A stretch of DNA of 64,000 bases from Bin5 sp965220715 (GTDB lineage Bacteria; Chloroflexota; Anaerolineae; Caldilineales; Caldilineaceae). Under the pieces are notes generated by a model. It made no database searches and had not been told where the DNA came from. It worked only from the letters and a program-made list of their open reading frames with translations. Position numbers and translations under genes: made by a program. The stretch covers positions 4,402,001 to 4,466,000 of the forward strand of contig OZ244843.1 in the NCBI GenBank assembly GCA_965220715.1, given 5' to 3'. Positions 18,643 through 27,738 of the stretch are shown piece after piece. Every line of letters begins with the position of its first letter. Positions within the stretch are counted from its first letter, which is position 1.

Positions 18643-19529
18643 GCCCGTTCAGCAGCAGCCTGCCCGGCGCCCTGCAGGATGCCGGCCTGATTTTGGGTCT
18701 CGTCATTTCTCTGACCATCGGCAGCTATCTGATCCGAGACAATTTTCTGGCACGCTTAGGTCAGTACGTTCTGGTCGGCGCGGGACTGGGTTATATGGCG
18801 GTGCTCGCCTGGCGCAACGTTCTCTGGCCAAGGCTCTTCGCGCCTCTCATCGCAGATCCCATGTCATGGAGTTCCGCGCCGGGGCCCGCACTGCTTAAAA
18901 GTTGGCTGCCTCTTATTCTGGGGCTGCTTATGTGGGCAGGGGGCGTGGAGCTACTTCGCCGACCGCCCAGAAGGCCGGGCGGAAGGCAGCTTCTGCGCTT
19001 GCTGGCGGTTATTCCTGCAGCCATCCTTGGCGGCGTCGGCCTGGGGGTTGGTGTGAGCGGCGCATTGCAGGGGACGCTGTGGCCCCAACTCGCTGCGGCG
19101 CTGCAATCCCCGCTGGCAGCTGTGGCGACTGCGGCCGACGCGTCCACCGCTGCTGGGCAGGCGACGTGGCTGGTCAGATTCATCACTTTGCTGATCACCG
19201 GCGGAGTCCTGATTCACCTGCAGCCTGGCCGCGCCACCGGCGCAAGCGCGCAAGGCCCCACTTCGCCGCGGTCTTCCAGGTCGGAGGATACGGAGATCGC
19301 CGCCCAAGGGCGAGCCGGTCCGTACAGAATGCTCATCCTGAAACTGCTGGGAGTATGGGGAGGCATCGGTCGCCGGGCATTGTGGCTGGCCGCAGGCATT
19401 GTCTTCGCTCGACTCGTGTCGGCCCGTTTTGCGCTCGTACTGGCTCGCTTGGACTACTTCCTGTTTGAAATTCCCCGCAGCGAACTTTGGCAGCTGCTGT
19501 GGGCTGCTGTACGTGGAGCCGGTTCATGA
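18639..19529 (+). CDS. Unrecognised polytopic membrane protein
   Basis: The 296-residue protein starts at a GTG overlapping the previous TGA (gtga). Six or so hydrophobic helices are seen, e.g. DAGLILGLVISLTIGSYLI, LGQYVLVGAGLGYMAVLAW and LVRFITLLITGGVLI. A polar cytoplasmic loop rich in Ser/Arg lies before the last helices. Its stop overlaps the next ATG (atga). The strict coupling on both sides argues for a fixed-stoichiometry complex with the zinc-ribbon and MutL-like proteins. Confidence 0.7.
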   Translation: MSPFSSSLPGALQDAGLILGLVISLTIGSYLIRDNFLARLGQYVLVGAGLGYMAVLAWRNVLWPRLFAPLIADPMSWSSAPGPALLKSWLPLILGLLMWAGGVELLRRPPRRPGGRQLLRLLAVIPAAILGGVGLGVGVSGALQGTLWPQLAAALQSPLAAVATAADASTAAGQATWLVRFITLLITGGVLIHLQPGRATGASAQGPTSPRSSRSEDTEIAAQGRAGPYRMLILKLLGVWGGIGRRALWLAAGIVFARLVSARFALVLARLDYFLFEIPRSELWQLLWAAVRGAGS

Positions 19530-20824
19530 ACGCATCAACTATTCCACCGTCCCCCGTCTCGGGTAGTGGACGTTCGGCGGCTTCGCTGGCTGATTTCGCT
19601 CCGCAGAGCATTCTGGCCCTGGCCGCAGAGCCGCAGCGGGCTACGGCTGTACTGATTGAACCGGTGGAAGAAATCTACCGGATGGTTGGATGGCAGACTG
19701 TTGAGCTGCCCGCGCAGGTCAGTCCTGACGAATGCACTGCGGCCCTGGTACAGGCAGTCAACCGACTGGAAAAGCAGTTCAGCATCTCGCTTTGGGATGC
19801 GGAACAGGACCGCCCCCGCCTGCACGAATCCGGTCCTGTTTTTGTGGAAGGTGTCGGCCAGGCGATAGCGGTCGCGGATCTGCTGCCACCTCTGCGGGTA
19901 TGGATGGCCGGACTTTCCGGCGGCGGCAGTCTTGCCGCCGGCGAGGCGGCGCTCGCCGGCGCGCTGTGCAGCCCGGTTGCCACCTATCTGCCGGGGCCCC
20001 ACCAGAACGCGAGTGCTCTGGCGAGGGAACTTCAGGCGCTGCGCCCTGATGTTATTTTGATCGTCGGCGGCTACGAACAGATTGGCCGCCATAGCCAGGA
20101 ACAGGTGCTTGGCCTGAGCCACTACGTGATCGAAGCCGCTGTCAAACTGCCTGACGACGACAGGCCGCTCTTCTGTTTTGCCGGCAACAGCCAGTCGGCC
20201 AATGCCGCGCTGGCACGTTGGCAAGAAGGGACCAACGGGGCCGCGGCCGTGGTGGCCGAAAATGTGCTCTCCCCGGCCGTCAGTAACAGCGACACGGCTC
20301 TGCATAACGTGCTGGAGCGGTATCACTGGCAGCGTTCCTTGCACATGCCTGCTATGCGAAGAATCGCAGGCTGGGTTGACCACTCGGTTGCTCTGTCCAG
20401 CACCCAGTGGGCCTTTGCCCAGGCGGTCCGCATTTGGATGCGGCGCCATCAACTGCCCGCACTGCATGGGCTGTATGCAGGCGCGGATCGGTGGCTGCAC
20501 GTCTGGGCTTGGGAGATGGCCGGCCAGGAAGACACAGGGCTGCGGGTCAGTTGCGTGCGTCCCGGAGAACGACCGGAAATTCTGGCTGATTGGCCGCCCG
20601 TCCGCCTGGTCAGCGGCGACTGGCCGCCGCAGTGGCCGCGCCCGTCTCAGCCACCGGCCGCCGCGGGACCGGAGCGGGCCGCCGCTGCGCCTGCTTACTG
20701 GTGGGATCCGCTGGGTCTTGTCCCAGCAGTGGCCGGCGTCGGCCAAGCCGCGCCGGAAGCGACGCTGCAGGTGCTGGCGGCAGACATTCTCCTGGAGGGC
20801 GCTGCCCACTTCGCCATCGCTTGA
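19526..20824 (+). CDS. Divergent glutamate-mutase-L (MutL)-like ASKHA-type protein
   Basis: The protein has about 432 residues; the ATG at 19526 overlaps the upstream stop. Several segments match my memory of the MutL family (PF13941): TAVLIEPVEEIYRMVGW near the N-terminus, PPLRVWMAGLSGG, ALRPDVILIVGGYEQ, PLFCFAGNSQSANAAL, ENVLSPAVSNSD and a C-terminal GLVPAVAGVGQAAPEATLQV. MutL accompanies B12-dependent glutamate mutase, but no mutase subunits are encoded here. The canonical N-terminal nucleotide-binding glycines are poorly preserved. A scaffold or regulatory ATPase role in the membrane cluster is inference. Confidence 0.6.
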   Translation: MNASTIPPSPVSGSGRSAASLADFAPQSILALAAEPQRATAVLIEPVEEIYRMVGWQTVELPAQVSPDECTAALVQAVNRLEKQFSISLWDAEQDRPRLHESGPVFVEGVGQAIAVADLLPPLRVWMAGLSGGGSLAAGEAALAGALCSPVATYLPGPHQNASALARELQALRPDVILIVGGYEQIGRHSQEQVLGLSHYVIEAAVKLPDDDRPLFCFAGNSQSANAALARWQEGTNGAAAVVAENVLSPAVSNSDTALHNVLERYHWQRSLHMPAMRRIAGWVDHSVALSSTQWAFAQAVRIWMRRHQLPALHGLYAGADRWLHVWAWEMAGQEDTGLRVSCVRPGERPEILADWPPVRLVSGDWPPQWPRPSQPPAAAGPERAAAAPAYWWDPLGLVPAVAGVGQAAPEATLQVLAADILLEGAAHFAIA

Positions 20825-20909
20825 CGCAGCAGACCAAGTTGGCGACAATGGTGAAAGCAATCCCACGCAAGCAAATTCTGACCGCGCAAGGCTTTCAACT
20901 GGAGGTCTC

Positions 20910-22277
20910 ATGACAACTACGTTGCGTCTGTCCGATGGAAGCTACATGCGGCAGACCGACATTGAGCCAATCATTCAGATGCTCAATAGTTCCCGTTGCG
21001 TAGAGGTAACCGGGTTCAGCAATGTGGGCAAATCTTCGCTTATGAGGTTGTTGGCTAATGCAGACGTGTGGCTGCACCAGTTGGGCGAAGAAGGCAGTGC
21101 ATTCCTGCCGGTCTATATCGACTGTAACCGCATGTTGGAGATGACGGAGCAGGGATTCTATGAATTGGTTCTGCGCTGCTTACAGGAAAGCAGCACGGTT
21201 CTGGCCGGAAACCCCGAATTGCAGAGCGCCTACGAGGGCCTGGTGGCGCCCGCCAACGTCTTTCAAGTGCCCCTCAGCTTCAGTAATGGCTTGACCGCCG
21301 CCCTGCAAAACAGCCAGTACAAGCTGATCCTGCTGTTCGACGAGTTCGACGAACCGTTCCAGCAGATCGACAGTCGCGTGTTCCTCAACCTGCGGGCCAA
21401 GAAGGATCGCCACGGCAACCGGCTGATCTTTGTGACCGCGACCGTAAGGCCGCTGGCGGCGCTGCGGCCCGGCGAACACAGCAGCGAGTTCGGAGAACTG
21501 TTTTCCCATCAGCCCTGGCGCCTGGCGCCTCTCCCCCGCCATGATGTCGAACGCTTCATGCAAAGTTTCGCCGCACGCCACAGCGTCGATCTGTCCGCAG
21601 AAGACATCGACTTCGCCTATCAGTGGACCGGCGGTCATCCCGGCTATCTGGCAGGGGTCAGCCGCATAGTGGGCAATGCGGTGGCGGCGATAGATCCGCG
21701 CAGTCATGGCAAGGTGGATCGCTTTGTCTTACACCGTAGCCTGATAGATCAGTTGCGCCAGGACCCGGCGCTGCACACCGAGAGCGAGAAGATCTGGGAC
21801 AGCTGCACATCCGACCAACAGGAGACCCTGCGCCACCTGTTCTCCGGGCTGGAGGCTGACCCCGCCTGCCTTTCGCAATTGATGAATCATCATCTCCTGG
21901 TTCAGATGAGGGAGGAGCTACGCGCGTTCTGCCGTCTCTTCGCCGAGTATGTTCTGGCTCATCAGACCGATACCGCCGCCGGCGAAGGCATCTATCTGGA
22001 AGACGAAAGTGGCGACTTCACTGTCAATGGCCGCCAGATCGACCTCACCGCGCTGGAATATGAGTTGATGAAGCTTCTCTACCAGAACAGCAACAGAATT
22101 GTAGACAAGTACCAGATTGTCAAAGATGTATGGGGCGACGAAGGCCTGCGGGAAGTGGACGATGCCCGCATCGAGAAGCTGATCAGCCGGCTGCGCCAGA
22201 AAGTGGAGCCGGACGCCGCCAATCCTGTTTACATCACAACGGTTCGGGGGCGGGGATACCGGCTGGTTGCAGACTGA
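20910..22277 (+). CDS. AAA-type ATPase fused to an OmpR/PhoB-type winged-helix domain
   Basis: The protein has 455 residues. ATG 20910 is chosen because GGAGG (20901-20905) lies 4 bases upstream. Walker A is GFSNVGKSS at 35-43, Walker B is LILLFDEFDEP near 139-149, and a sensor-like TATVRPL follows. The last 95 residues form a response-regulator-type winged helix (LTALEYELMKLLYQNSNRIV, REVDDARIEKLISRLRQKVE, ending TTVRGRGYRLV). No receiver domain is present, so DNA binding appears to be controlled by the ATPase rather than by phosphorylation. It lies 85 bp after the MutL-like gene in the same direction and may regulate the cluster. Confidence 0.8.
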   Translation: MTTTLRLSDGSYMRQTDIEPIIQMLNSSRCVEVTGFSNVGKSSLMRLLANADVWLHQLGEEGSAFLPVYIDCNRMLEMTEQGFYELVLRCLQESSTVLAGNPELQSAYEGLVAPANVFQVPLSFSNGLTAALQNSQYKLILLFDEFDEPFQQIDSRVFLNLRAKKDRHGNRLIFVTATVRPLAALRPGEHSSEFGELFSHQPWRLAPLPRHDVERFMQSFAARHSVDLSAEDIDFAYQWTGGHPGYLAGVSRIVGNAVAAIDPRSHGKVDRFVLHRSLIDQLRQDPALHTESEKIWDSCTSDQQETLRHLFSGLEADPACLSQLMNHHLLVQMREELRAFCRLFAEYVLAHQTDTAAGEGIYLEDESGDFTVNGRQIDLTALEYELMKLLYQNSNRIVDKYQIVKDVWGDEGLREVDDARIEKLISRLRQKVEPDAANPVYITTVRGRGYRLVAD

Positions 22278-22604
22278 GCGGGCGCAACTGATTCAAATCC
22301 CAAACGGGACCAAGAGGTTGTGCATGGCGGCAGAGCGGGCGAGACGCTTGCAGTCCCGGGATACCGCCCGTAAACAAAGTCCTGGTCTCAAGTTGGATTC
22401 AGATTAGCTCTCCGCCTGGGACACCCTGAAACGCTTGGGCTGCGCGATCCAGTTTGCAGGTGTTTGGCAAATTTTGTACGCTTCGCCCTTCGGTCTATAC
22501 TATAGGCATTCTGGTAATCGCGGCCCTGTCAGCTGCCGTGATCTGCTCTCATGCAGTGGAGTGGGGGCACAATCTACACCAATATTACAAGGCAGAATGG
22601 CGCT
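22278..22604. other. Intergenic region with promoter
   Basis: 327 bases without a gene. The promoter candidate at 22474-22501 is the only clear signal. Confidence 0.55.
22474..22501 (+). promoter_or_regulatory. Candidate promoter for the PH-like membrane protein
   Basis: TTGTAC (22474-22479) and TATACT (22496-22501) are separated by 16 bases, about 100 bp before the ATG at 22605. Confidence 0.5.
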
Positions 22605-23138
22605 ATGGCTGAATCTATTCAGGCAGACGAAGTCCGGGAATCGATGACCTTCCAAGGTAGACCAAAGTCGATGGTGTCGGCAGCCGCCCTGCTGATTGCC
22701 GGAACTCTGACTTTCACGATGGGAATTGACCGGCTCTTTTTCGTCGAGGCCATCGCCTGGACCTTTCTGATCTGGGGCGCACTGCTCCTCTACGGTCACA
22801 CCATCGACATGGGGACGGTTTACGAGGTCTCCGAGGACGGTCTGGCGATCAATAGCCCCTTGCGGTTTTGGGCGCTTGCGCGCAAGTGGGATTGGGGGCA
22901 CATCACGCACCTGGATTTGATTGTGAAGAAGGCTGAAGCGGGCGAGGACGATGTGGATATGCACGTTCACTACACGCCGGAAGGCTCGACCGTCCTCTTC
23001 CGCGAGGATCTTCCCTATCTTCCCGACCTGGCCGAGGAAATTGCCAGCCGCGCCGGCCTGAAGCCGGAAAGTGGTCAGGCCATGCAGAGCTTCAGTTCGA
23101 TTCCCCAGGACGAAAAGGCAACTTTCACCTGGAAGTAG
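22605..23138 (+). CDS. Membrane protein with a bacterial PH-like domain
   Basis: The 177-residue protein has two helices near the N-terminus (MVSAAALLIAGTLTFTMGI, FFVEAIAWTFLIWGALLL). A soluble part follows with the beta-strand pattern of bacterial PH/YdbS-like domains (TVYEVSEDGLAINSPL, WDWGHITHLDLIVKKAE). The start at 22605 is chosen from the Met nearest the conserved part. There is no clear ribosome site. Function unknown. Confidence 0.6.
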   Translation: MAESIQADEVRESMTFQGRPKSMVSAAALLIAGTLTFTMGIDRLFFVEAIAWTFLIWGALLLYGHTIDMGTVYEVSEDGLAINSPLRFWALARKWDWGHITHLDLIVKKAEAGEDDVDMHVHYTPEGSTVLFREDLPYLPDLAEEIASRAGLKPESGQAMQSFSSIPQDEKATFTWK

Positions 23139-23193
23139 CACACTTCAGTCATTTCTCCTGCGCAGACAACAGAGCTTTCGCCTTCGCACTCCC

Positions 23194-24351
23194 CTATGAC
23201 GCCTGTTGGGCGGAAATATCCATCAGATGGATCTGCCTACCGTTGCCGCCATGGGCTGAATCAATGGTGATCAGACTCCCATCCGGGCTGGACCGCGGGT
23301 GCAGATCGCAGCGCCATTCGCCTGCATACTCTGGCGCCGCGCCAAACTCGCCCAACTCGTGGCGCTGGCCGCTTTCCACACTGTAGAGATACAACTCCTG
23401 GACTTTTCCTTCTCCTCTCGGCACAGGATAGGTATCATTCAGAATCCAGTTTGTGTCGGCAAGATAGGTGCAGTGCCCGTTCAACTTCATCACCCCTTCG
23501 CCGATCACCTCTACCTCCTGCGTGCCGTCCCGAAAAACATAGAAAGCGTTCTCGTGTGAGGGATGCCTGGCCCACGCCAAGATGTGTTTCGGGTCGCGCC
23601 AGATGAAGTGGGACGTGTGCCCGTATTGGTCCACTCCGTAGATGTTCGAGCCGTCAGCCGCAGCGGTCATCATCCGCGTGTGGAAGCCGGATTCCCCCCA
23701 ACGACAGCGGTGCAAGAAAATAAATCGGGAACCATCGGTGTTGAATAGAAGATGGTTGAAGTAGTGTTTTGCCTCGCTGAGATCCCGGTGGGGATCCGGG
23801 ATTGCCGCCACTTGCGCGATCGAAATCAGGAATGTTGCCGCGCCCGTCTCCAGGTCCACGCTGTAGATACCGGCGTCGTCCGGCGCCAGCAGATCGCGGT
23901 TCGGGTCGGGGAGGCCGGCGTAGCCGTAGCCGGGCCGCATGTGGTTGATACGGCGAAAGTCGGCGCCGATGGCTGTGCGTCCGTCGGGTGAGACGGTATA
24001 GACCGGATACCCCAATGTGCGCTTCTTGCCCGAATGCACATCCAGAATATGGCAGACGAAGCTGTCGCCCTCACGGTCATTCCAGATGACCTCCCTGTTC
24101 GAGCCAGGTATCCACTGTAGCATACAGCCCTGCTGCCAGCACCACGCCCGCGTCTCGCCCAGCTCAATCCAGCGGTCGCCGTCAGCCAGGTCGATCATTC
24201 CGACCCTGATCACATCATCTGCAGTTGGCGAGCGATGCTCGAAATCGACCTCCATCCCCAGCACATAGCGGCTGGAGGGATCAAACTGCAGCTTGTCGTA
24301 GTAACCGAACCAGTGATGCTTCGGCCCCGAAGTGATCGGACGCATGCTCAT
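23194..24351 (-). CDS. PL22 oligogalacturonate-lyase-like beta-propeller, subfamily A
   Basis: The protein has about 385 residues built of WD40-like blades. ATG 24351 is preferred over a TTG at 24378 because GAGGAG lies 9 bases upstream. Aligned from memory to the Erwinia/Yersinia PL22 enzyme, FLHRCR (about H214) falls where the catalytic-base His lies, and SHFIW (about H248) and CDLHPRSSPDG (about H351) fall at the Mn-binding positions. One metal His is replaced by Asp. It lies directly after the ABC-transporter ATPase genes, suggesting intracellular processing of the imported compound. No signal peptide is seen. The substrate and lyase activity are not proven. Confidence 0.65.
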   Translation of the reverse strand: MSMRPITSGPKHHWFGYYDKLQFDPSSRYVLGMEVDFEHRSPTADDVIRVGMIDLADGDRWIELGETRAWCWQQGCMLQWIPGSNREVIWNDREGDSFVCHILDVHSGKKRTLGYPVYTVSPDGRTAIGADFRRINHMRPGYGYAGLPDPNRDLLAPDDAGIYSVDLETGAATFLISIAQVAAIPDPHRDLSEAKHYFNHLLFNTDGSRFIFLHRCRWGESGFHTRMMTAAADGSNIYGVDQYGHTSHFIWRDPKHILAWARHPSHENAFYVFRDGTQEVEVIGEGVMKLNGHCTYLADTNWILNDTYPVPRGEGKVQELYLYSVESGQRHELGEFGAAPEYAGEWRCDLHPRSSPDGSLITIDSAHGGNGRQIHLMDISAQQAS

Positions 24352-24384
24352 TTTCGCGCTCTCCTCGACTGTGTTCAATTGGGT

Positions 24385-25422
24385 TCATGCTGTGCCCGCG
24401 CCGGCCAGGTCCAACTCCTCGGCAAAGTGGCAGGCAACGTGACGATCGCCGGCGACCGTTCGCAGGTCCGGCGTCTCCTGCTGGCAGCGCTCCTGGACGT
24501 AGCGGCAGCGAGGATGAAAATAACAGCCGGATGGCGGGTTGGAAGGATCGGCTACTTCGCCCTCCAGGACAATTCTCTGCCCCTGGCTGGCAGCGGGACC
24601 GGCCACGTGTACCGCGGAAAGCAATGCCTCGGTGTATGGATGCAGAGGCTTGCGGTAAAGATCGTCGGCCTCGGCCACCTCAACCAGCTTGCCCACATAC
24701 ATCACCGCCACCCTGTCGCTGATGTGCTTGACAACGCCGAGATCATGAGCGATGAACAGGTAGGTCAGGTCTAGTTCTCGCTGGAGAAACTTGAGCAGGT
24801 TGAGAATCTGCGCCTGTACAGAGACATCGAGCGCGGAGACCGGCTCATCGGCGATGACGAGCGTGGGGTTGAGAATGAGGGCGCGGGCGATGCCGATGCG
24901 CTGGCGCTGTCCGCCGCTGAATGCGTGGGGGTAGCGTGTGATGTACTCCGGCCGCAGCCCTACCAGCCGCAGCATCTCCACCACCCTGTCCTCTACTTCG
25001 GGCCCCTTTCTCACGCCGTTCAACCGCAGAGGCTCGCCGATAATATCCAGAATCGTCTTGCGAGGATTAAGCGAAGTGTACGGATCCTGGAAGATCATCT
25101 GCAAGTGGGAACGCATCGGCCGCAATCCCGAGTTTTCGAGAGTCGCCAAGTCATATTCCGCCCCCTCTTCGCCATGAGGGCGAAACTGAATGTTTCCTGC
25201 CGTAGGCGCGTACAGACGCATAATCAGGCGGCCCACGGTCGTCTTGCCGCAGCCGCTCTCGCCGACCAAGCCCAGGGTTTCGCCCTTTTGCAGCGCAAAG
25301 TCAACGCCATCCACGGCCTTGATGTGGCTGACCACCTTGGAGAACAGCCCAGAGGCGATTGGAAAGTGCTTTTTCAGCCCATTGACTTCCAGCAAGGGAT
25401 AGCTGTCTGCGTTGCTATTGAT
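24385..25422 (-). CDS. Peptide/oligosaccharide ABC transporter ATPase (OppF/DppF type)
   Basis: Walker A is GESGCGKTT, the signature is FSGGQRQRIGIARAL, and Walker B is VIADEPVSALD. The C-terminal oligopeptide domain follows, with GCYFHPRCRYVQERC. No ATG, GTG or TTG sits well at the family N-terminus. An ATC at 25422, 6 bases after AGAGGAAG and overlapping the OppD stop by 8 bases, has exactly the geometry of a coupled start. The alternative ATG at 25500 would overlap the upstream gene by 86 bases and add non-conserved residues. It energises uptake through the two permeases upstream. Confidence 0.88.
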   Translation of the reverse strand: MNSNADSYPLLEVNGLKKHFPIASGLFSKVVSHIKAVDGVDFALQKGETLGLVGESGCGKTTVGRLIMRLYAPTAGNIQFRPHGEEGAEYDLATLENSGLRPMRSHLQMIFQDPYTSLNPRKTILDIIGEPLRLNGVRKGPEVEDRVVEMLRLVGLRPEYITRYPHAFSGGQRQRIGIARALILNPTLVIADEPVSALDVSVQAQILNLLKFLQRELDLTYLFIAHDLGVVKHISDRVAVMYVGKLVEVAEADDLYRKPLHPYTEALLSAVHVAGPAASQGQRIVLEGEVADPSNPPSGCYFHPRCRYVQERCQQETPDLRTVAGDRHVACHFAEELDLAGAGTA

Positions 25423-26464
25423 GGCTGGCTTCCTCTGCGAGTGGGGGATTTTCCTGGTCCGCGTGTTCGGTATACAGGAGGCAGCGTACTTCTCTGCCAT
25501 CTTCCAGAGTGATCGGTTGAGGCACGATCTCGTCGCAGACGCTGGGCATGAAATTTGCGCAGCGCGGATGGAAGGGGCAGCCGCTGAGCGTGCTGTAGGG
25601 GTCCGGCACAACGCCCCGGATGGTCTGCAGCCACTCCCGCTTCTGGTCCAGGCGGGGCAGGGACTCCAGCAGAGCGACTGTATAGGGGTGCTTGGGATCG
25701 TTGAAGATATCGGCGGCGGCACCCCGTTCGACGATTTTGCCCAGGTACATCACCGCCACCTCGTCGGCCATGTCGGCGACGACGCCCAGATCATGGGTGA
25801 TGAACATGATCGCCATGTCCAGGTCGGCCTGCAGCCCTTGCATCAGTTCAAGGATCTGGGCTTCGGTGGTCACGTCCAGGGCGGTGGTCGGTTCATCTGC
25901 GATCAGCAGGCTGGGGCGGCAGGAAAGCGCCATCGCGATCATCACCCGTTGGCACATTCCACCGCTGAGCTGATGGGCGAAGGCGCCCATGCGCTGCTCG
26001 GCCAGAGGAATGTGCACCTGCTGCAGCATATCGATGGCGATCTCTTCCGCTTCGGTCGAAGATACCGGCTGGTGCAGCAGGATATTCTCGACGATCTGGC
26101 CGCCGATACGATGGACCGGACTGAGCGAGGCACGCGGCTCCTGGAATATCATCGAGATCTCCCCACCGCGAATCGAGCGCATCTCCGCGCCGGTGGCGGG
26201 AAGTTGCAGCAGATCGACGACGGTGCTCTGCCCGACTTCGTCAGCGCGGGCGTAGAGGATCTCACCGTCCACAGTGTGACCGGGGGGCCGCACCATGCGC
26301 ATGATCGAACGGGCAGTGACGCTTTTGCCGCAGCCGCTCTCGCCCACCACCCCCAAGACCTGCCCGCGGCGGATCGAGAATGTGGTGCTGTCTACCGCTT
26401 TGGCGACCCCCTCGGTCATAAAGAAGTGGGTCTGCAGATTCTTAACTTCGAGCAGCGTGTCCAT
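25415..26464 (-). CDS. Peptide/oligosaccharide ABC transporter ATPase (OppD/DppD type)
   Basis: The 349-residue protein has Walker A GESGCGKSV, signature LSGGMCQRVMIAMAL (Cys in the position usually Arg or Gln) and Walker B IADEPTTALD. The C-terminal GCPFHPRCANFMPSVC segment is typical of this subfamily. It is encoded between the OppC-type permease (69 bp upstream) and the OppF-type ATPase that it overlaps. Confidence 0.92.
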   Translation of the reverse strand: MDTLLEVKNLQTHFFMTEGVAKAVDSTTFSIRRGQVLGVVGESGCGKSVTARSIMRMVRPPGHTVDGEILYARADEVGQSTVVDLLQLPATGAEMRSIRGGEISMIFQEPRASLSPVHRIGGQIVENILLHQPVSSTEAEEIAIDMLQQVHIPLAEQRMGAFAHQLSGGMCQRVMIAMALSCRPSLLIADEPTTALDVTTEAQILELMQGLQADLDMAIMFITHDLGVVADMADEVAVMYLGKIVERGAAADIFNDPKHPYTVALLESLPRLDQKREWLQTIRGVVPDPYSTLSGCPFHPRCANFMPSVCDEIVPQPITLEDGREVRCLLYTEHADQENPPLAEEASHQ

Positions 26465-26532
26465 CAGTTGAACCGTAATTTGTGTTCGGTGGCCAGAAGC
26501 CGCACTGGGAACCGGAATTGGGACGATACCAT

Positions 26533-27738
26533 TTACAAGTCCGCATACGGGTCGGCGGCGTCGCGCAGGCCGTCGCCGATGAAGTTAAGGGCCAGCACGG
26601 TGAGGACGACAAACATCGCCGGCCACAGAATCCATGGATGGATGGCGATCTCGACGATCTGCTGCGCGTCCTTCAGCATCACGCCCCAACTGACCGTCGG
26701 CGACACCAGCCCCAGCCCAAGAAAGCTGAGCGCGGTTTCGCCAATGATCATGCCGGGAACGGCGAGCGTTGCGTCCACCAACACATAACTCATAAAGGAG
26801 GGGACCAGATGCTGCCAGATCAAGTACCATTGGTTGGCGCCGGCTGACTGGGCGGCCAGCACGAAATCTTCATTGCGCAGGGAGAGGAACTTCCCCCGCA
26901 CCACCCGCGCCAGCGAAGTCCAACTGATAAACGAAAGAATGATCGTGATGCCGAAGTAGATGTAGAGCTGCGGCCAGTCCCCTGGCAGGGCTGCGGCCAG
27001 TCCCATCCAGAGGGGGATAGTGGGGATGGAACGGATAAACTCGATCAGCCGCTGGATGAGGTTGTCGACGACGCCGCCGTAGAGGCCAGAGAGGCCCCCC
27101 AGGAGCAGACCGATGAAAAGGCTAATCGATACGCCAACCAAGCCGATTGTCAGCGAGATTCGACCACCAAAAAGCACTCGCCCGAAGATATCGCGGCCAA
27201 ACTTGTCGCCGCCCAGAAGATATATCGGTCCGATTTCCTCGGCGTTCTCGACTCCGTATAGATGCCAATCCATTTTCCAGAGGCCCCAAAGCTTGTAAGG
27301 GTCGCCTTTGACGAAGAACAGGATGGGAAACTGTTGGCTGCGATCTTCGACGAAGTCGCGCGTGAATGTCTCCTTGTTTGTCACAATCTCGACGGCGTAC
27401 ACGAAAGGCCGCTGCCAACTGCCGTCGTCATTGCGGATATGGATCTCCCTGGGTGGGAGATAGAGATGCTTGGTGAAGCGATGCGCTCTGTCATAGGGCG
27501 CGACTATCGGCGCAAATAGCACGGCAAGATAGAGGAACGCAAGAAACCACAAAGCGAGGACCGCGATACGGTTGCGGCGGAAGCGGAGCACCATCAACTC
27601 ACGCGGGGTGAGGAATTGGGTTCTGGACTCGCCGACAGTTCCTTCAGCTTCGAGAAGATCGGACAGGTTCCCGCTCTCGTAGGGGGAGGATGCACTCTCT
27701 TGCAAGGCTTCTGCGCCAGGGTTGACTACGCCGGTCAT
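26533..27738 (-). CDS. ABC transporter permease (OppC/DppC type)
   Basis: The 401-residue permease has the EAA-type loop (EDFVLAAQSAGANQWYLIWQ) and about six membrane helices. ATG 27738 overlaps the stop of the preceding OppB-type gene (atga), so the pair is translationally coupled. A large periplasmic insertion lies between the first and second helices, including KDPYKLW-like and GGDKFGRDIFGR segments, the latter typical of OppC. Confidence 0.92.
   Translation of the reverse strand: MTGVVNPGAEALQESASSPYESGNLSDLLEAEGTVGESRTQFLTPRELMVLRFRRNRIAVLALWFLAFLYLAVLFAPIVAPYDRAHRFTKHLYLPPREIHIRNDDGSWQRPFVYAVEIVTNKETFTRDFVEDRSQQFPILFFVKGDPYKLWGLWKMDWHLYGVENAEEIGPIYLLGGDKFGRDIFGRVLFGGRISLTIGLVGVSISLFIGLLLGGLSGLYGGVVDNLIQRLIEFIRSIPTIPLWMGLAAALPGDWPQLYIYFGITIILSFISWTSLARVVRGKFLSLRNEDFVLAAQSAGANQWYLIWQHLVPSFMSYVLVDATLAVPGMIIGETALSFLGLGLVSPTVSWGVMLKDAQQIVEIAIHPWILWPAMFVVLTVLALNFIGDGLRDAADPYADL

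Noticed and set aside
19535..20911. Long minus-strand open frame of 458 codons
   Set aside because: It is antisense to the MutL-like gene, which is translationally coupled to its neighbours.
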